32,729 nucleotides of DNA from Galactobacter sp. (GCF_022712295.1 NZ_JALAGT010000087.1:1-32729), one strand, 5' to 3'. Positions 15,368 to 22,945 are shown, numbered from the stretch's first letter. A program made the numbers and translations. Notes: generated by a model from the sequence alone, not told the origin.

Positions 15368-16594
15368 GTGCCCATCCCCTCCGACCTCGCCGCTGACGTC
15401 ATCGAGTTCCGCCGCGAACTGCACACACATCCCGAGGTGGACTTGCGGTTGCCCCGGACCCAGGCCGCGGTCCTGGCCCGCCTGACCCGCGTACAGGAAT
15501 CGCTGCCGGAGGGCGCCATGGAGATCACCACCGGATCTGCCCTGGATTCGGTGGTGGTGGTGTTGCGCGGTTCTGCATCGGTCCCCGAGGGACATGCGCG
15601 GCCAGTGGTCCTGTTGCGCGGTGACATGGATGCGCTTCCCGTGGCGGAGGAGACGGGCCTGCCTTTTGCCTCCACGAACGGTGCCATGCACGCCTGCGGT
15701 CACGATCTGCACACGGCCGGCCTGTACGGCGCGTTGGCCTACCTCGCCTCGCGGCGTGACGAACTGGTCGCGGACGTGGTCGGCATGTTCCAGCCCGCCG
15801 AGGAGACCGACGGCGGGGCGCACCTGATGATCCAGGAGGGCTTGTTGGAGGCCGCCGGCCGACGAGTGGACCACGCCTACGCTTTGCACGTCGCCTCGTC
15901 TCGCCTGCCGGGCGGCGTGTTCGAGTCCCGTGCCGGGACCCACTCCGCTGGTTGCGACGACTTCATCGTCACGGTCCAGGGTCGTGGTGGGCACGGGTCC
16001 CGCCCGCAGGATGCCGCCGATCCCGTTCCGGTGGCCGCGGAGATGGTCCTGGCGCTGCAGACCTTCGTGACCCGCAACTTCGCGGTGCGCGAGGACCCGG
16101 TAGTGGTGACGGTCGGCCGGATCACCGCAGGCACGGCGGCGAACATCATCCCCGACACTGCGGAGATCGCCATCACCATGCGGTCCTTCTCCCGTGCTGC
16201 CCGGTCGAAGCTGGTTCCGGGCGTTGAGCAGCTGGTGCGGGGGATCGCCTCCGCCCACGGCATGGACGTGTCCATCAAGCACGACTGCCAGTTCCCGGTC
16301 ACCGTGAACGAGGCCTCTGAGGTGGACTTCGTGGAGTCGGTGGTTCGCGACCTGTTCGGTGACGATTCCTGGCAGGAGATGGAGGGGCCGGGCGCGGGCA
16401 GCGAGGACTTCTCCTGCGTGTTGGACGAGGTCTCAGGGGCTTACTTCGATCTCGGTGCCGTACCGGTGGGCGTGGATCCGGCGACAGCGCCGAGCGGGCA
16501 CAGCGCCAACGCTGTCTTCGATGATTCCGTGATTCCGCGCGGCGTGGAGGTCTTCGCCGAGCTGGCGCTGCGCACGCCGGCTGTTGCTGTCTGA
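15368..16594 (+). CDS. M20-family metallo-amidohydrolase (N-acyl amino acid / hippurate hydrolase type)
   Basis: This 408-residue zinc peptidase-like amidohydrolase cleaves N-acyl or peptide amide bonds. The start is GTG 15368 with CGAGGAG five bases upstream. The same frame is open back to 15248, but that part overlaps the divergent gene and is unlikely to be translated. Metal ligands and catalytic residues are visible: RGDMDALPVAEETG, HACGHDLHTA, FQPAEETDGGA, GRGGHGSRPQDA, and GHSANAVFDD near the C-terminus. ELHTHPEVDL at the N-terminus is typical of the M20D amidohydrolases, which include hippurate and indoleacetyl-amino-acid hydrolases. The exact substrate is undetermined. Confidence 0.87.
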   Translation: MPIPSDLAADVIEFRRELHTHPEVDLRLPRTQAAVLARLTRVQESLPEGAMEITTGSALDSVVVVLRGSASVPEGHARPVVLLRGDMDALPVAEETGLPFASTNGAMHACGHDLHTAGLYGALAYLASRRDELVADVVGMFQPAEETDGGAHLMIQEGLLEAAGRRVDHAYALHVASSRLPGGVFESRAGTHSAGCDDFIVTVQGRGGHGSRPQDAADPVPVAAEMVLALQTFVTRNFAVREDPVVVTVGRITAGTAANIIPDTAEIAITMRSFSRAARSKLVPGVEQLVRGIASAHGMDVSIKHDCQFPVTVNEASEVDFVESVVRDLFGDDSWQEMEGPGAGSEDFSCVLDEVSGAYFDLGAVPVGVDPATAPSGHSANAVFDDSVIPRGVEVFAELALRTPAVAV

Positions 16595-16612
16595 GCCCTG
16601 ATTCGCCGCAGC

Positions 16613-16676
16613 GATCTGGACGGGGTTCTGCTGGGTTTCTGCCGCAATTCGTGGCAGAAACCCGTCCAGCCAGATC
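16613..16676. terminator. Interrupted inverted repeat acting as bidirectional terminator
   Basis: GGGTTTCTGCC (16633-16643) and GGCAGAAACCC (16653-16663) form a perfect 11-bp stem with a 9-nt loop, in the gap between convergent genes. A further pair, GATCTGGACGGG (16613-16624) with CCCGTCCAG-C-CAGATC (16661-16676), extends the symmetry. The left arm carries an extra 11 nt between its two parts. Alternative stems share the CCC. Confidence 0.55.
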
Positions 16677-16724
16677 GTTCCCGTTGCTGCAGGAACCGTC
16701 GATCGCGGCTGGTCGGGCTGTAAC

Positions 16725-17501
16725 TCAGAGTGTGGTCGTGAGTACCCCGCCGTCGGCCCGAATGGCTGCGCCGTTCGTTGCGGAGGCCAGAGGGCTGACG
16801 AGGTAGGCGGCCAAGGTCGCGATCTCCTTGGGGTCCAGGAAGCGCCCGAGCAAGGACTCCGGCCGGGTCGCTTCGATGCCCCGTTTCACGTTGGAGCTGT
16901 CGACGCCCTGTACCTGAGCGATCCCCTCAACGACCTCCGCGACGCCGTCCGAGTAGGTGGGGCCGCCCAGGATCGTATTGACCGTGACCTCGGTTCCGCG
17001 CGTGAGTTTCGCCAGGCCGTTGCTGAGCGCGATCAGGCCGGCCTTGGCCACGCCGTAGGGGATCATGTCCGCAGGAACGTTGACGCCGGACTCGCTGGCG
17101 ATCGACAGGATGCGCCCGGATCCACGTTCCAACATGCGTGGCAAGACGGCACGGCTGAGCCGAACAGCACTCATGAGGTCCACCTGCAGGTAGTGGTCCC
17201 AGGCCGCATCGTCGGTGGTCGCGAAGTCGACGAGGTCGAAGACGCCCACGTTGTTGATGAGGATGTCCACCTCACCGAGGCGTGCCACGAGGTCGGTGAC
17301 CTGGTCCGGTTCGGCAAAGTCTGCCGCGATGACCTCGACGGAGGCCCCCGGAACCATCCCGCGCAGTCGTTGGGCGGCACTGTCGCATCCGTCGGCGGTG
17401 CGGCCGTTGAGGATGACGTCGGCCCCTTCGGTGGCCAGTTCCTTGGCGATGGCGAAGCCGATTCCCTGCGTCGATCCGCTGATGAAGGCTCGGCTTCCCA
17501 G
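16725..17501 (-). CDS. SDR-family oxidoreductase without a standard start codon
   Basis: This classical short-chain dehydrogenase has its motifs intact: FISGSTQGIGFAIAKEL for the cofactor, ILINNVGVFDL, RILSIASESG for Ser, and PYGVAKAG for Tyr and Lys. It ends with GAAIRADGGVLTTTL. It is a likely 3-oxoacyl or alcohol-type NAD(P) oxidoreductase of about 258 residues. The open frame reaches upstream only to an in-frame TGA at 17526-17528, and no ATG, GTG or TTG precedes the cofactor loop. CTG 17501 is taken provisionally. Alternatively, GTG 17529 would serve if one base were missing from the GAGGGCGC just after it, giving MRRTRDLRLLGSRAF. The first ATG, at 17357, would remove the cofactor site. 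It diverges from a marR gene that probably represses it. Confidence 0.75.
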   Translation of the reverse strand: MGSRAFISGSTQGIGFAIAKELATEGADVILNGRTADGCDSAAQRLRGMVPGASVEVIAADFAEPDQVTDLVARLGEVDILINNVGVFDLVDFATTDDAAWDHYLQVDLMSAVRLSRAVLPRMLERGSGRILSIASESGVNVPADMIPYGVAKAGLIALSNGLAKLTRGTEVTVNTILGGPTYSDGVAEVVEGIAQVQGVDSSNVKRGIEATRPESLLGRFLDPKEIATLAAYLVSPLASATNGAAIRADGGVLTTTL

Positions 17502-17530
17502 TAGTCGAAGATCCCTGGTGCGCCCTCACT

Positions 17531-17606
17531 TTCACTTGTCTGAGCACGATTTAACTTGTCTGGGCAAGTAAAAGGGTAGCCTATTCACTTGCTCAGTCAA
17601 GTGAAT
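17531..17606. promoter_or_regulatory. Tandem inverted-repeat operators for the adjacent MarR regulator
   Basis: One site is ATTCACTTG (17583-17591), six bases, CAAGTGAAT (17598-17606), a perfect 9-bp inverted repeat. A second is ACTTG (17554-17558), six bases, CAAGT (17565-17569). A third, partial site begins TTCACTTG at 17531. The sites fill the gap between the SDR and marR genes and share spacing and core, so a MarR dimer probably binds all of them and controls both directions. Confidence 0.75.
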
Positions 17607-17625
17607 ACCGGGGTACACTCGGTGC

Positions 17626-18114
17626 ATGAGCGGTGAAGAGAGCGACGCCCTGGAGGGCGACGACTTGGTGGCGTGGTCGTCCCTGGCAACCGTCCTCGAA
17701 TGGCTACCAGCCGCCTTGGACGCCCAATTGACGCGCGATTCGCAGCTCACACACTTCGAGTTCGGTGTCCTCTATGCTCTCAACTCGGCACCGGCGCAGA
17801 CGTTGAAGATGAGCACCCTCGCGGACTATGCCAACAGCACGCTCTCGAGGCTCTCACGGGCGGTTGCCCGGTTGGAGAGGAGAGGCCTGGTGGTCCGCCG
17901 CCCGGACCCGGACGACGGGCGCACCACCTTGGCGCAACTCACCGATTCCGGGGTCCAGGAGACCCGGAAGGCACTTCCGGGGCACGTGGCGTTGGTGAGA
18001 CGAACCGTTCTCGATCCACTCACAGCGGCCCAACGTCGCCAACTGACCGAGATCAGCCGCCGCATTCAACAGGCGCTGCGGGAACAGCCGGGGTGGAGCC
18101 CCCCGGCTCACTGA
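17626..18114 (+). CDS. MarR-family transcriptional regulator
   Basis: This 162-residue winged-helix DNA-binding protein carries FEFGVLYALNSAPAQTLKMS, LADYANSTLSRLSRAVARLE (recognition helix) and the wing GLVVRRPDPDDGRTTLAQLT. The DPDDGR wing motif is typical of MarR proteins. It starts at ATG 17626, 20 bp after the nearest palindrome. It diverges from an SDR gene, and the shared gap is full of matching operators. This is the standard layout of a MarR repressor that releases a detoxifying or redox enzyme when it binds a phenolic or oxidant ligand. The ligand is not predictable. The gene ends 5 nt before the end of the convergent acs. Confidence 0.9.
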   Translation: MSGEESDALEGDDLVAWSSLATVLEWLPAALDAQLTRDSQLTHFEFGVLYALNSAPAQTLKMSTLADYANSTLSRLSRAVARLERRGLVVRRPDPDDGRTTLAQLTDSGVQETRKALPGHVALVRRTVLDPLTAAQRRQLTEISRRIQQALREQPGWSPPAH

Positions 18115-18119
18115 AAGGC

Positions 18120-20273
18120 TCAGGCGCGTGAGCCCTCCCGGCAGATGGTGTTGATGCCAGGAATGCAGGGCTCGTTCTGCAGGCTGGTGGTGTCGCCCAG
18201 CTTGGTGCCTTCGAAGAGCTGCGTCAGCAGCCGCCGCATGATCTTGCCTGAGCGGGTCTTGGGGACGTCCTCCACGAAGACGATGTCGCGGGGTTTGGCG
18301 ATGGGGCCGATGTGCTGGCGGATCCCGGCACGCAACTGCGCAGCGTAGGCGTCACGCCGCAGCGTCCACTCCTCCAGGGATTCGTCGAGGGACCCCTCGA
18401 GGCCGCCGTGGTACCGGATCAAGGACTTGTCCAGGGGGACCACGAAGGCCACCGCAGCGTGCCCGGTCTTGGCGTCGTAGGACGGGCAGACTCCTGCCTC
18501 CACGACGCCCTGGTCCACCACCAGGGCGGATTCGATCTCGATGGTGGAGAGTCGATGTCCGGAGATGTTGATGACGTCGTCCGTGCGGCCCAGGATCCAG
18601 ACATCGCCGTCCGCATCGAAGCGGGCGCCGTCGCCGGCCAGGAACCAGCCCTGGTCAACGTACTTCTCCCAGTAGGAGGTGTAGAAGCGCTCAGGGTTGC
18701 CCCAGACGGTCCGGGCCTGACCCGGACCGATCTTGGTGACCACGATGTTGCCTTGGATATTGGCGGGAACGCGTTCCCCGGCATCGTCCACGATGTCCAC
18801 GGCCAGCCCGGGGAAGGCCCGCGTGGCGCACCCCGGCTTGAAAGTCGGATCGGTCTGCCGCGGCGAGAGAACGGTGGCGCCGGTCTCCGACTGCCACCAG
18901 GTGTCCACCATCGGAATCCCGGACGAGGTGTCCCGACCCACCTGCGTGCGCAGCCAGTTCCAGGCCTCGGGGTTCACGGCCTCGCCCACGGTGCCGCCCA
19001 ACCGGATGGAGGACAGATCGTAGGAGTCCGGAATCCCATCCGGGAACCAGCCCATCAGCGAACGCACCAGCGTGGGCGCCGTGTAGTAGGAGGTCACGCG
19101 GTAGCGCTCGATGATCTCGAAGTGGCGGCCCGGGTGAGGAGCGTTCGGCACGCCCTCGTACAGAACCTGCGTCACGCCATTGGAGAGCGGCCCGTAGATC
19201 TCGTACGTGTGCGCGGTGACCCAGGCCAGGTCCGCCGTGCACCAATGCACATCGGCGTCCCGCAGAGCGGGGTCCGGGTTGGAGTAGAGGAACTCGTAGC
19301 TCCAGCACGCCTGCGTCAGGTACCCGCCGGTGGTGTGCACCAGGCCCTTGGGCTTACCGGTGGTGCCGGAGGTGTACATGATGAACAGGGGCGTCTCGGC
19401 GTCGAACGTCTCCGCGACATGCGTACGGGGCTGGGTGTCCACGACGTCGTGCCACCACACGTCCCGTCCGGGCGTCCAGTCGATCTCGTCGCCGGTGCGC
19501 TTGAGCACCAGCACGTGCTCGATCTCGTTGTCCCCCGACACGGCCTGATCCGCGTTGGCCTTGACCGGGACCGAGGTCCCGCGGCGGAACTGGCCGTCCG
19601 TGGTGACGAGCAGCTTGGCGCGGGTGTCCTCCACGCGGAACTGCAGCGCCTCCGCGGAGAAGCCGCCGAACACCAGGGAATGCACCGCACCGATGCGTGC
19701 GCAGGCCAGCGTGATGACGATGGTCTCCACGAGCACGGGCAGGTAGATGACCACGCGGTCGCCCTTGCCGACGCCCAGGGATTCCAGCGCGTTGGCCGCC
19801 TGGCAGATGCGCTCGGTGAGGTCGCGGTAGGTGACGGCCTCGCGATCACCGGGCTCGCCCTCGAAGTAGATGGCGACCTTGTCCCCGTTGCCTGCCGCCA
19901 CGTGGCGGTCGGCGCAGTTCACCGCGGCGTTGAGCTTGCCGCCCGCATACCAGGTGAACTCCGGACCGCGACGGGTCTCTGCGCTGGGCGCCTTCCACGT
20001 GTGGACGGTGTCCCACTCGCGCTCCCAGGTGAGCTTGCGCGCGGCCTGGTCCCAGAACGCCAGGCGCTCCTCCTCGGTCCAGAGCCGTTCCTCGCGCTCG
20101 GCCTCGGAACGAGCCACGGTGAGGTTCACGCCGTTCACGAATTCGTGGCCTGCCGAAGGCAGGTCGCCTGTGCCCGACGCCGTGGTCTCGGCTCCAGCGG
20201 GACCCGGCACCGATGCGTCGGGCAGGGTGGCGCCTGCGGCGCCGTCGGCGACATGAGAATGGGTGTTGCTCAA
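18120..20273 (-). CDS. acs: Acetyl-CoA synthetase (AMP-forming)
   Basis: It activates acetate with ATP and CoA to acetyl-CoA. Motifs: SLVFGGFSAEAL, the ATP loop MYTSGTTGKPKGLVHTTGG, IRLGGTVGEAVNPEAW, VDTWWQSETG, the hinge GRTDDVINISGHRLSTIEIE and the regulatory lysine region PKTRSGKIMRRLL near the C-terminus. The start is taken as TTG 20273 because GGAGGAG (20287-20281) lies 7 nt upstream. This gives 717 residues, including an Ala/Thr/Gly-rich N-terminal extension of about 50 residues beyond the usual length. The frame is also open upstream to 20645, but that stretch is the riboswitch leader. The SAM riboswitch at 20286-20403 has its P1 strand merging into the ribosome site, so acs should be off when SAM is plentiful. 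This is an unusual regulation that would suit recycling of acetate released by MetY. Confidence 0.93.
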   Translation of the reverse strand: MSNTHSHVADGAAGATLPDASVPGPAGAETTASGTGDLPSAGHEFVNGVNLTVARSEAEREERLWTEEERLAFWDQAARKLTWEREWDTVHTWKAPSAETRRGPEFTWYAGGKLNAAVNCADRHVAAGNGDKVAIYFEGEPGDREAVTYRDLTERICQAANALESLGVGKGDRVVIYLPVLVETIVITLACARIGAVHSLVFGGFSAEALQFRVEDTRAKLLVTTDGQFRRGTSVPVKANADQAVSGDNEIEHVLVLKRTGDEIDWTPGRDVWWHDVVDTQPRTHVAETFDAETPLFIMYTSGTTGKPKGLVHTTGGYLTQACWSYEFLYSNPDPALRDADVHWCTADLAWVTAHTYEIYGPLSNGVTQVLYEGVPNAPHPGRHFEIIERYRVTSYYTAPTLVRSLMGWFPDGIPDSYDLSSIRLGGTVGEAVNPEAWNWLRTQVGRDTSSGIPMVDTWWQSETGATVLSPRQTDPTFKPGCATRAFPGLAVDIVDDAGERVPANIQGNIVVTKIGPGQARTVWGNPERFYTSYWEKYVDQGWFLAGDGARFDADGDVWILGRTDDVINISGHRLSTIEIESALVVDQGVVEAGVCPSYDAKTGHAAVAFVVPLDKSLIRYHGGLEGSLDESLEEWTLRRDAYAAQLRAGIRQHIGPIAKPRDIVFVEDVPKTRSGKIMRRLLTQLFEGTKLGDTTSLQNEPCIPGINTICREGSRA

Positions 20274-20285
20274 GAGAGTGCTCCT

Positions 20286-20403
20286 CCATCGACTCCTGGC
20301 GTGAGCACCGTCCTCGGGTTCCGTGGGGATCGTGTCCCACAAGGATGCGCAAGGCGGTTGCTGCGGCGTCGTCGAGCCAGGTCTCTCAAGCCGCTCTGGA
20401 TGG
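20286..20403 (-). promoter_or_regulatory. SAM riboswitch (SAM-I/IV clan) in the acs leader
   Basis: On the minus strand, P1 is CCATC (20403-20399) with GATGG (20290-20286). AGAG is followed by P2 GCGG (20394-20391) with CCGC (20366-20363), then A and the invariant GCAACC (20361-20356). GAGAGACCTGGCTCGACGA matches the SAM-I P2 internal-loop and kink-turn region. CCTGGC (20381-20376) can pair with GCCAGG (20300-20295) after GGTGC, the expected pseudoknot. P3 contains a GTGGG/CCCAC stem. The ribosome site GGAGGAG overlaps the last two G of P1, so P1 formation would hide it. Confidence 0.85.
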
Positions 20404-20767
20404 TTACCACCTCCATTGAGCACCGGGGGCCGGGTCCGGGCCAAATTGTGTTGCGCTGCTGTTTCGGTGGCTGGGTCACTGCGGGATCGGTCCAAAACGG
20501 GAGGTCGGCACCCGCAACCACGAGGACGAACATGCCAACGATCCCAGCGGAGCCACCTTCCCACCACGGAGCCGGTGCACCACCAGCTCCACCGTGGAAA
20601 CCCGGCTCTCAGGGGCGCAAACGGGGGGCTGGGGTGGCCGACCAACCAACAATGTGGCGGGCGTCATATAGGGAAGTCTTGGGTGTCACGCTTCGTCACA
20701 AACGCAGCAATGTGACGCCGGGGACTCCAAACTGGTTGAGTCCGCTTCCGCTTCGGAGGCAGACAAA
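20404..20767. other. Non-coding region between two divergent SAM riboswitches
   Basis: No convincing gene is present in these 364 bp; frames crossing it belong to shadows of acs or of its leader. It must hold the promoters of acs (minus) and of the organosulfur operon (plus). The most distinct element is an inverted repeat CGTCACA (20694-20700), ten bases, TGTGACG (20711-20717), a possible operator. A CATATA at 20665-20670 could be part of a minus-strand -10. No clear -35/-10 pair with correct spacing was found. Confidence 0.5.
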
Positions 20768-20861
20768 CCATCAAGAGCGACCGAGAGACCTGGCTCGTAG
20801 ACGTCGCAGCAACCATCGGCCCCGTGACACGGGCAGAGGGTGCTTCCGCCAGGACCGATGG
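20768..20861 (+). promoter_or_regulatory. SAM riboswitch (SAM-I/IV clan) of the organosulfur operon
   Basis: P1 is CCATC (20768-20772) with GATGG (20857-20861). AGAG leads into P2 GCGA (20777-20780) with TCGC (20804-20807), then A and the invariant GCAACC (20809-20814). CCTGGC (20789-20794) pairs with GCCAGG (20848-20853), placed just after GGTGC. P3 is a short GCCC/GGGC hairpin. Compared with the other two leaders, P2 changes from GCGG/CCGC to GCGA/TCGC with pairing kept, which supports the fold. No P4 hairpin is present. Confidence 0.88.
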
Positions 20862-20996
20862 AAGACATCAGTCGCCTCCTCTCGGTCCGTGCAGCGCACA
20901 GTGCTGCCACGTGCCCCTGCGGAGGGTCACGAAAACCCTTCCACCGGTATGAACCGGTAGGCCGCACGGCCTGCACACGGTAAGGAGGCGGAACGC
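20862..20996 (+). promoter_or_regulatory. Expression platform with an anti-Shine-Dalgarno segment
   Basis: CGCCTCCT (20873-20880), 11 nt after riboswitch P1, is perfectly complementary over 8 nt to the ribosome site AGGAGGCG (20983-20990) of the first permease gene. The intervening 100 nt contain several small hairpins, for example ACCGGT repeats near 20943-20958. Long-range pairing would block translation initiation. How SAM binding switches it is inferred. Confidence 0.5.
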
Positions 20997-22052
20997 ATGA
21001 CCACCCTGAAATACGTCGGGTCACGCCTGATCCAGGCCATCGTGGTGATCTGGCTGGCCTACACCCTGGTGTTCTTCGCCATCCAACTGTTGCCGAGCGA
21101 CCCGGTCACGATCTTCCTCTCGCAGGACTCCACCCCGGATCCGGCCACCGTGGCCGCCATGCAGAAGCAGTACGGCTACGACCTGCCCGTCCTGGCCCAG
21201 TACTTCCACCACCTGGGCGGCCTGTTCACGGGCGACGTCGGCTATTCGTTGGCCTCCGGGCAGCCGGCCGCGCAGCGGATCGGTTCCGTCATCGGCTCCA
21301 CGCTGCAGCTGGCCTCCGGCGCCTTCGTGCTGGCCGTGGTGTTCGCGCTCGCCGTGAGCATCGCCGCAACCCTGGCCCCCACCGACCGTGGCGGTTTCCT
21401 GCGGCGGCTGAAGGCCTTCCTGGTGGGCCTGCCCCCGTTCTTCGCGGCCGTCCCTGTCTTCTGGCTCGGCCTGATTATTCTGCAACTGTTGGCGGTGCAG
21501 TTGGGCGTCATGTCCCTGTTCCCTGACGGCTCCGCGTTGGCGCTGCTTGTACCCATGGTGGTGCTTGCACTCCACGTCTCCGCCCCGCTGGCACAGGGGG
21601 TGCTGAAGTCGCTTGACACGGTTTACGCCCAGCCCTACATCGAGGCGCTGCGGGCCCGAGGAGTGGGGGAGGGGCGCATCCTCTTCTCCCACGCCCTGAA
21701 GAACGCCGCGGCCCCTGCCCTCACGGTCGCCGGTGTCACGGTCGGCACGTTGCTGGCCGGTTCCATCATCACGGAGACCGTGTTCGCCCGCGCCGGTCTG
21801 GGGCAGCTGGTGCTGCAGGCGGTCACCAACCAGGACGTCCCGCTGATCCAGGGCCTCGTCCTGCTGACGTCCGTGGTCTTCGTGGTGGTGAACCTCATCG
21901 TGGATCTCATCCATCCGCTCCTGGATCCACGGGTGCTCAAGGCCTCCGCCAAACGTCGTGGCGGAGCCGCCGGTGCCAACGGCAAACCCGGCTCGGACGC
22001 CACCGCACCGCAGACCGTGGAAACTCTCGAGACCAAGGCGGCAACGGCATGA
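20997..22052 (+). CDS. ABC transporter permease, DppB/OppB type (organosulfur operon)
   Basis: This 351-residue inner-membrane permease of the peptide/nickel/opine class starts at ATG 20997, with AGGAGG eight bases upstream. YVGSRLIQAIVVIWLAYTLVFF is the first helix (TM near residues 12-33), followed by the usual QLLPSDPV periplasmic start. About six helices follow. The coupling-loop segment YIEALRARGVGEGRILFSHALKNA carries the EAA-type motif that contacts the ATPase. The C-terminal tail of about 35 residues is Ala/Gly/Thr-rich. It is first in the riboswitch-led operon and overlaps the next permease by 4 nt (ATGA). The family also carries peptides, so sulfur-compound transport is inferred from the operon. 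Confidence 0.88.
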   Translation: MTTLKYVGSRLIQAIVVIWLAYTLVFFAIQLLPSDPVTIFLSQDSTPDPATVAAMQKQYGYDLPVLAQYFHHLGGLFTGDVGYSLASGQPAAQRIGSVIGSTLQLASGAFVLAVVFALAVSIAATLAPTDRGGFLRRLKAFLVGLPPFFAAVPVFWLGLIILQLLAVQLGVMSLFPDGSALALLVPMVVLALHVSAPLAQGVLKSLDTVYAQPYIEALRARGVGEGRILFSHALKNAAAPALTVAGVTVGTLLAGSIITETVFARAGLGQLVLQAVTNQDVPLIQGLVLLTSVVFVVVNLIVDLIHPLLDPRVLKASAKRRGGAAGANGKPGSDATAPQTVETLETKAATA

Positions 22053-22945
22053 CCTCGACATTGACTCGCCCCACCGCGGAAACACCCAACACCGCGCGGC
22101 CGGAAGCTCCCAAGGAACGGGCAACGGCCAAAACCGTGTTGCGGTTCCTGGCCCACAACTGGGGCCCCACACTGAGCGTCGTGGTCCTGGTCCTGGTGCT
22201 CGGATGGGCCCTGCTCCCCGGAGTCTTCAGTGGCCAGGATCCGCTGGAGGGAGTCCCGCAGGACAAGCTGCGCTCACCCTCCGGCGCTCACCTCTTCGGC
22301 ACCGATCACCTGGGTAGGGACGTTTTTGCCCGCACGGTCCACGGAACCGCACGCACCCTCATCACCGCGGGTCTCGCGGTGGGACTCGGCGTGGTGATCG
22401 GCACCCTTCTTGGCCTGGTGGCCGGCACCTGCGGGCGCATCGTGGACGCCATCGCCATGCGTCTCGCGGATGTCCTTCTGGCCATCCCCGCCGTGTTGAT
22501 CGCCCTGGTGATCGTGTCCGCCTACGAACCCGGACCCATCTCCCTCGGTATCGGCGTGGGCCTGGCCTCCATCGCGACCTTCGCGCGGCTGACACGGGCC
22601 GAGGTGGCCCGCGTCCGCAACACGGAATATGTCGAGGCAGCACGGCTGGCCGGCGCCAACGGGATCTCCGTGGTCTTCTCCCATATTTTCCCGCACGTGC
22701 TCGGCCCCGTCCTTGCCCTGCTGGTCGTGGAGCTCGGCGCAGCCATCCTGGCGATCTCCGGCCTGGGCTTCCTGGGTTTCGGTACTCCGCCGCCCACCCC
22801 GGAATGGGGCCTGCTGGTCTCCGAAGGACGCCAGTACCTGGGCCCCGCCTGGTGGATGTCCACCCTGCCCGGCCTCGTCATCGTCGCCACCGTCCTGTCC
22901 CTGGCCTCCGCAGGCCGCGCACTCCAGAAGAAGGTGCGGATCTGA
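22049..22945 (+). CDS. ABC transporter permease, DppC/OppC type (organosulfur operon)
   Basis: This 298-residue partner permease has an N-terminal cytoplasmic region, a first helix (TLSVVVLVLVLGWALLPG) and the family mark HLFGTDHLGRDVFARTVHG near residues 84-102. Further helices follow, with the EAA-type loop EYVEAARLAGANGISVVFSH. LGFLGFGTPPPTPEWGLLVS near the C-terminus is characteristic of DppC. The start ATG 22049 overlaps the preceding stop, and the stop TGA overlaps the next ATG as TGATG. It forms a heterodimer with the previous product. Confidence 0.88.
   Translation: MTSTLTRPTAETPNTARPEAPKERATAKTVLRFLAHNWGPTLSVVVLVLVLGWALLPGVFSGQDPLEGVPQDKLRSPSGAHLFGTDHLGRDVFARTVHGTARTLITAGLAVGLGVVIGTLLGLVAGTCGRIVDAIAMRLADVLLAIPAVLIALVIVSAYEPGPISLGIGVGLASIATFARLTRAEVARVRNTEYVEAARLAGANGISVVFSHIFPHVLGPVLALLVVELGAAILAISGLGFLGFGTPPPTPEWGLLVSEGRQYLGPAWWMSTLPGLVIVATVLSLASAGRALQKKVRI

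Noticed and set aside
20274..20645. N-terminal extension of acs (841-residue version of the frame)
   Set aside because: This stretch is the SAM riboswitch leader. Acetyl-CoA synthetases are about 650 residues, and the ribosome site supports TTG 20273.
18312..20960. 882-codon plus-strand open frame
   Set aside because: It is antisense to acs, whose motifs are unmistakable; long opposite frames are common in high-GC DNA.
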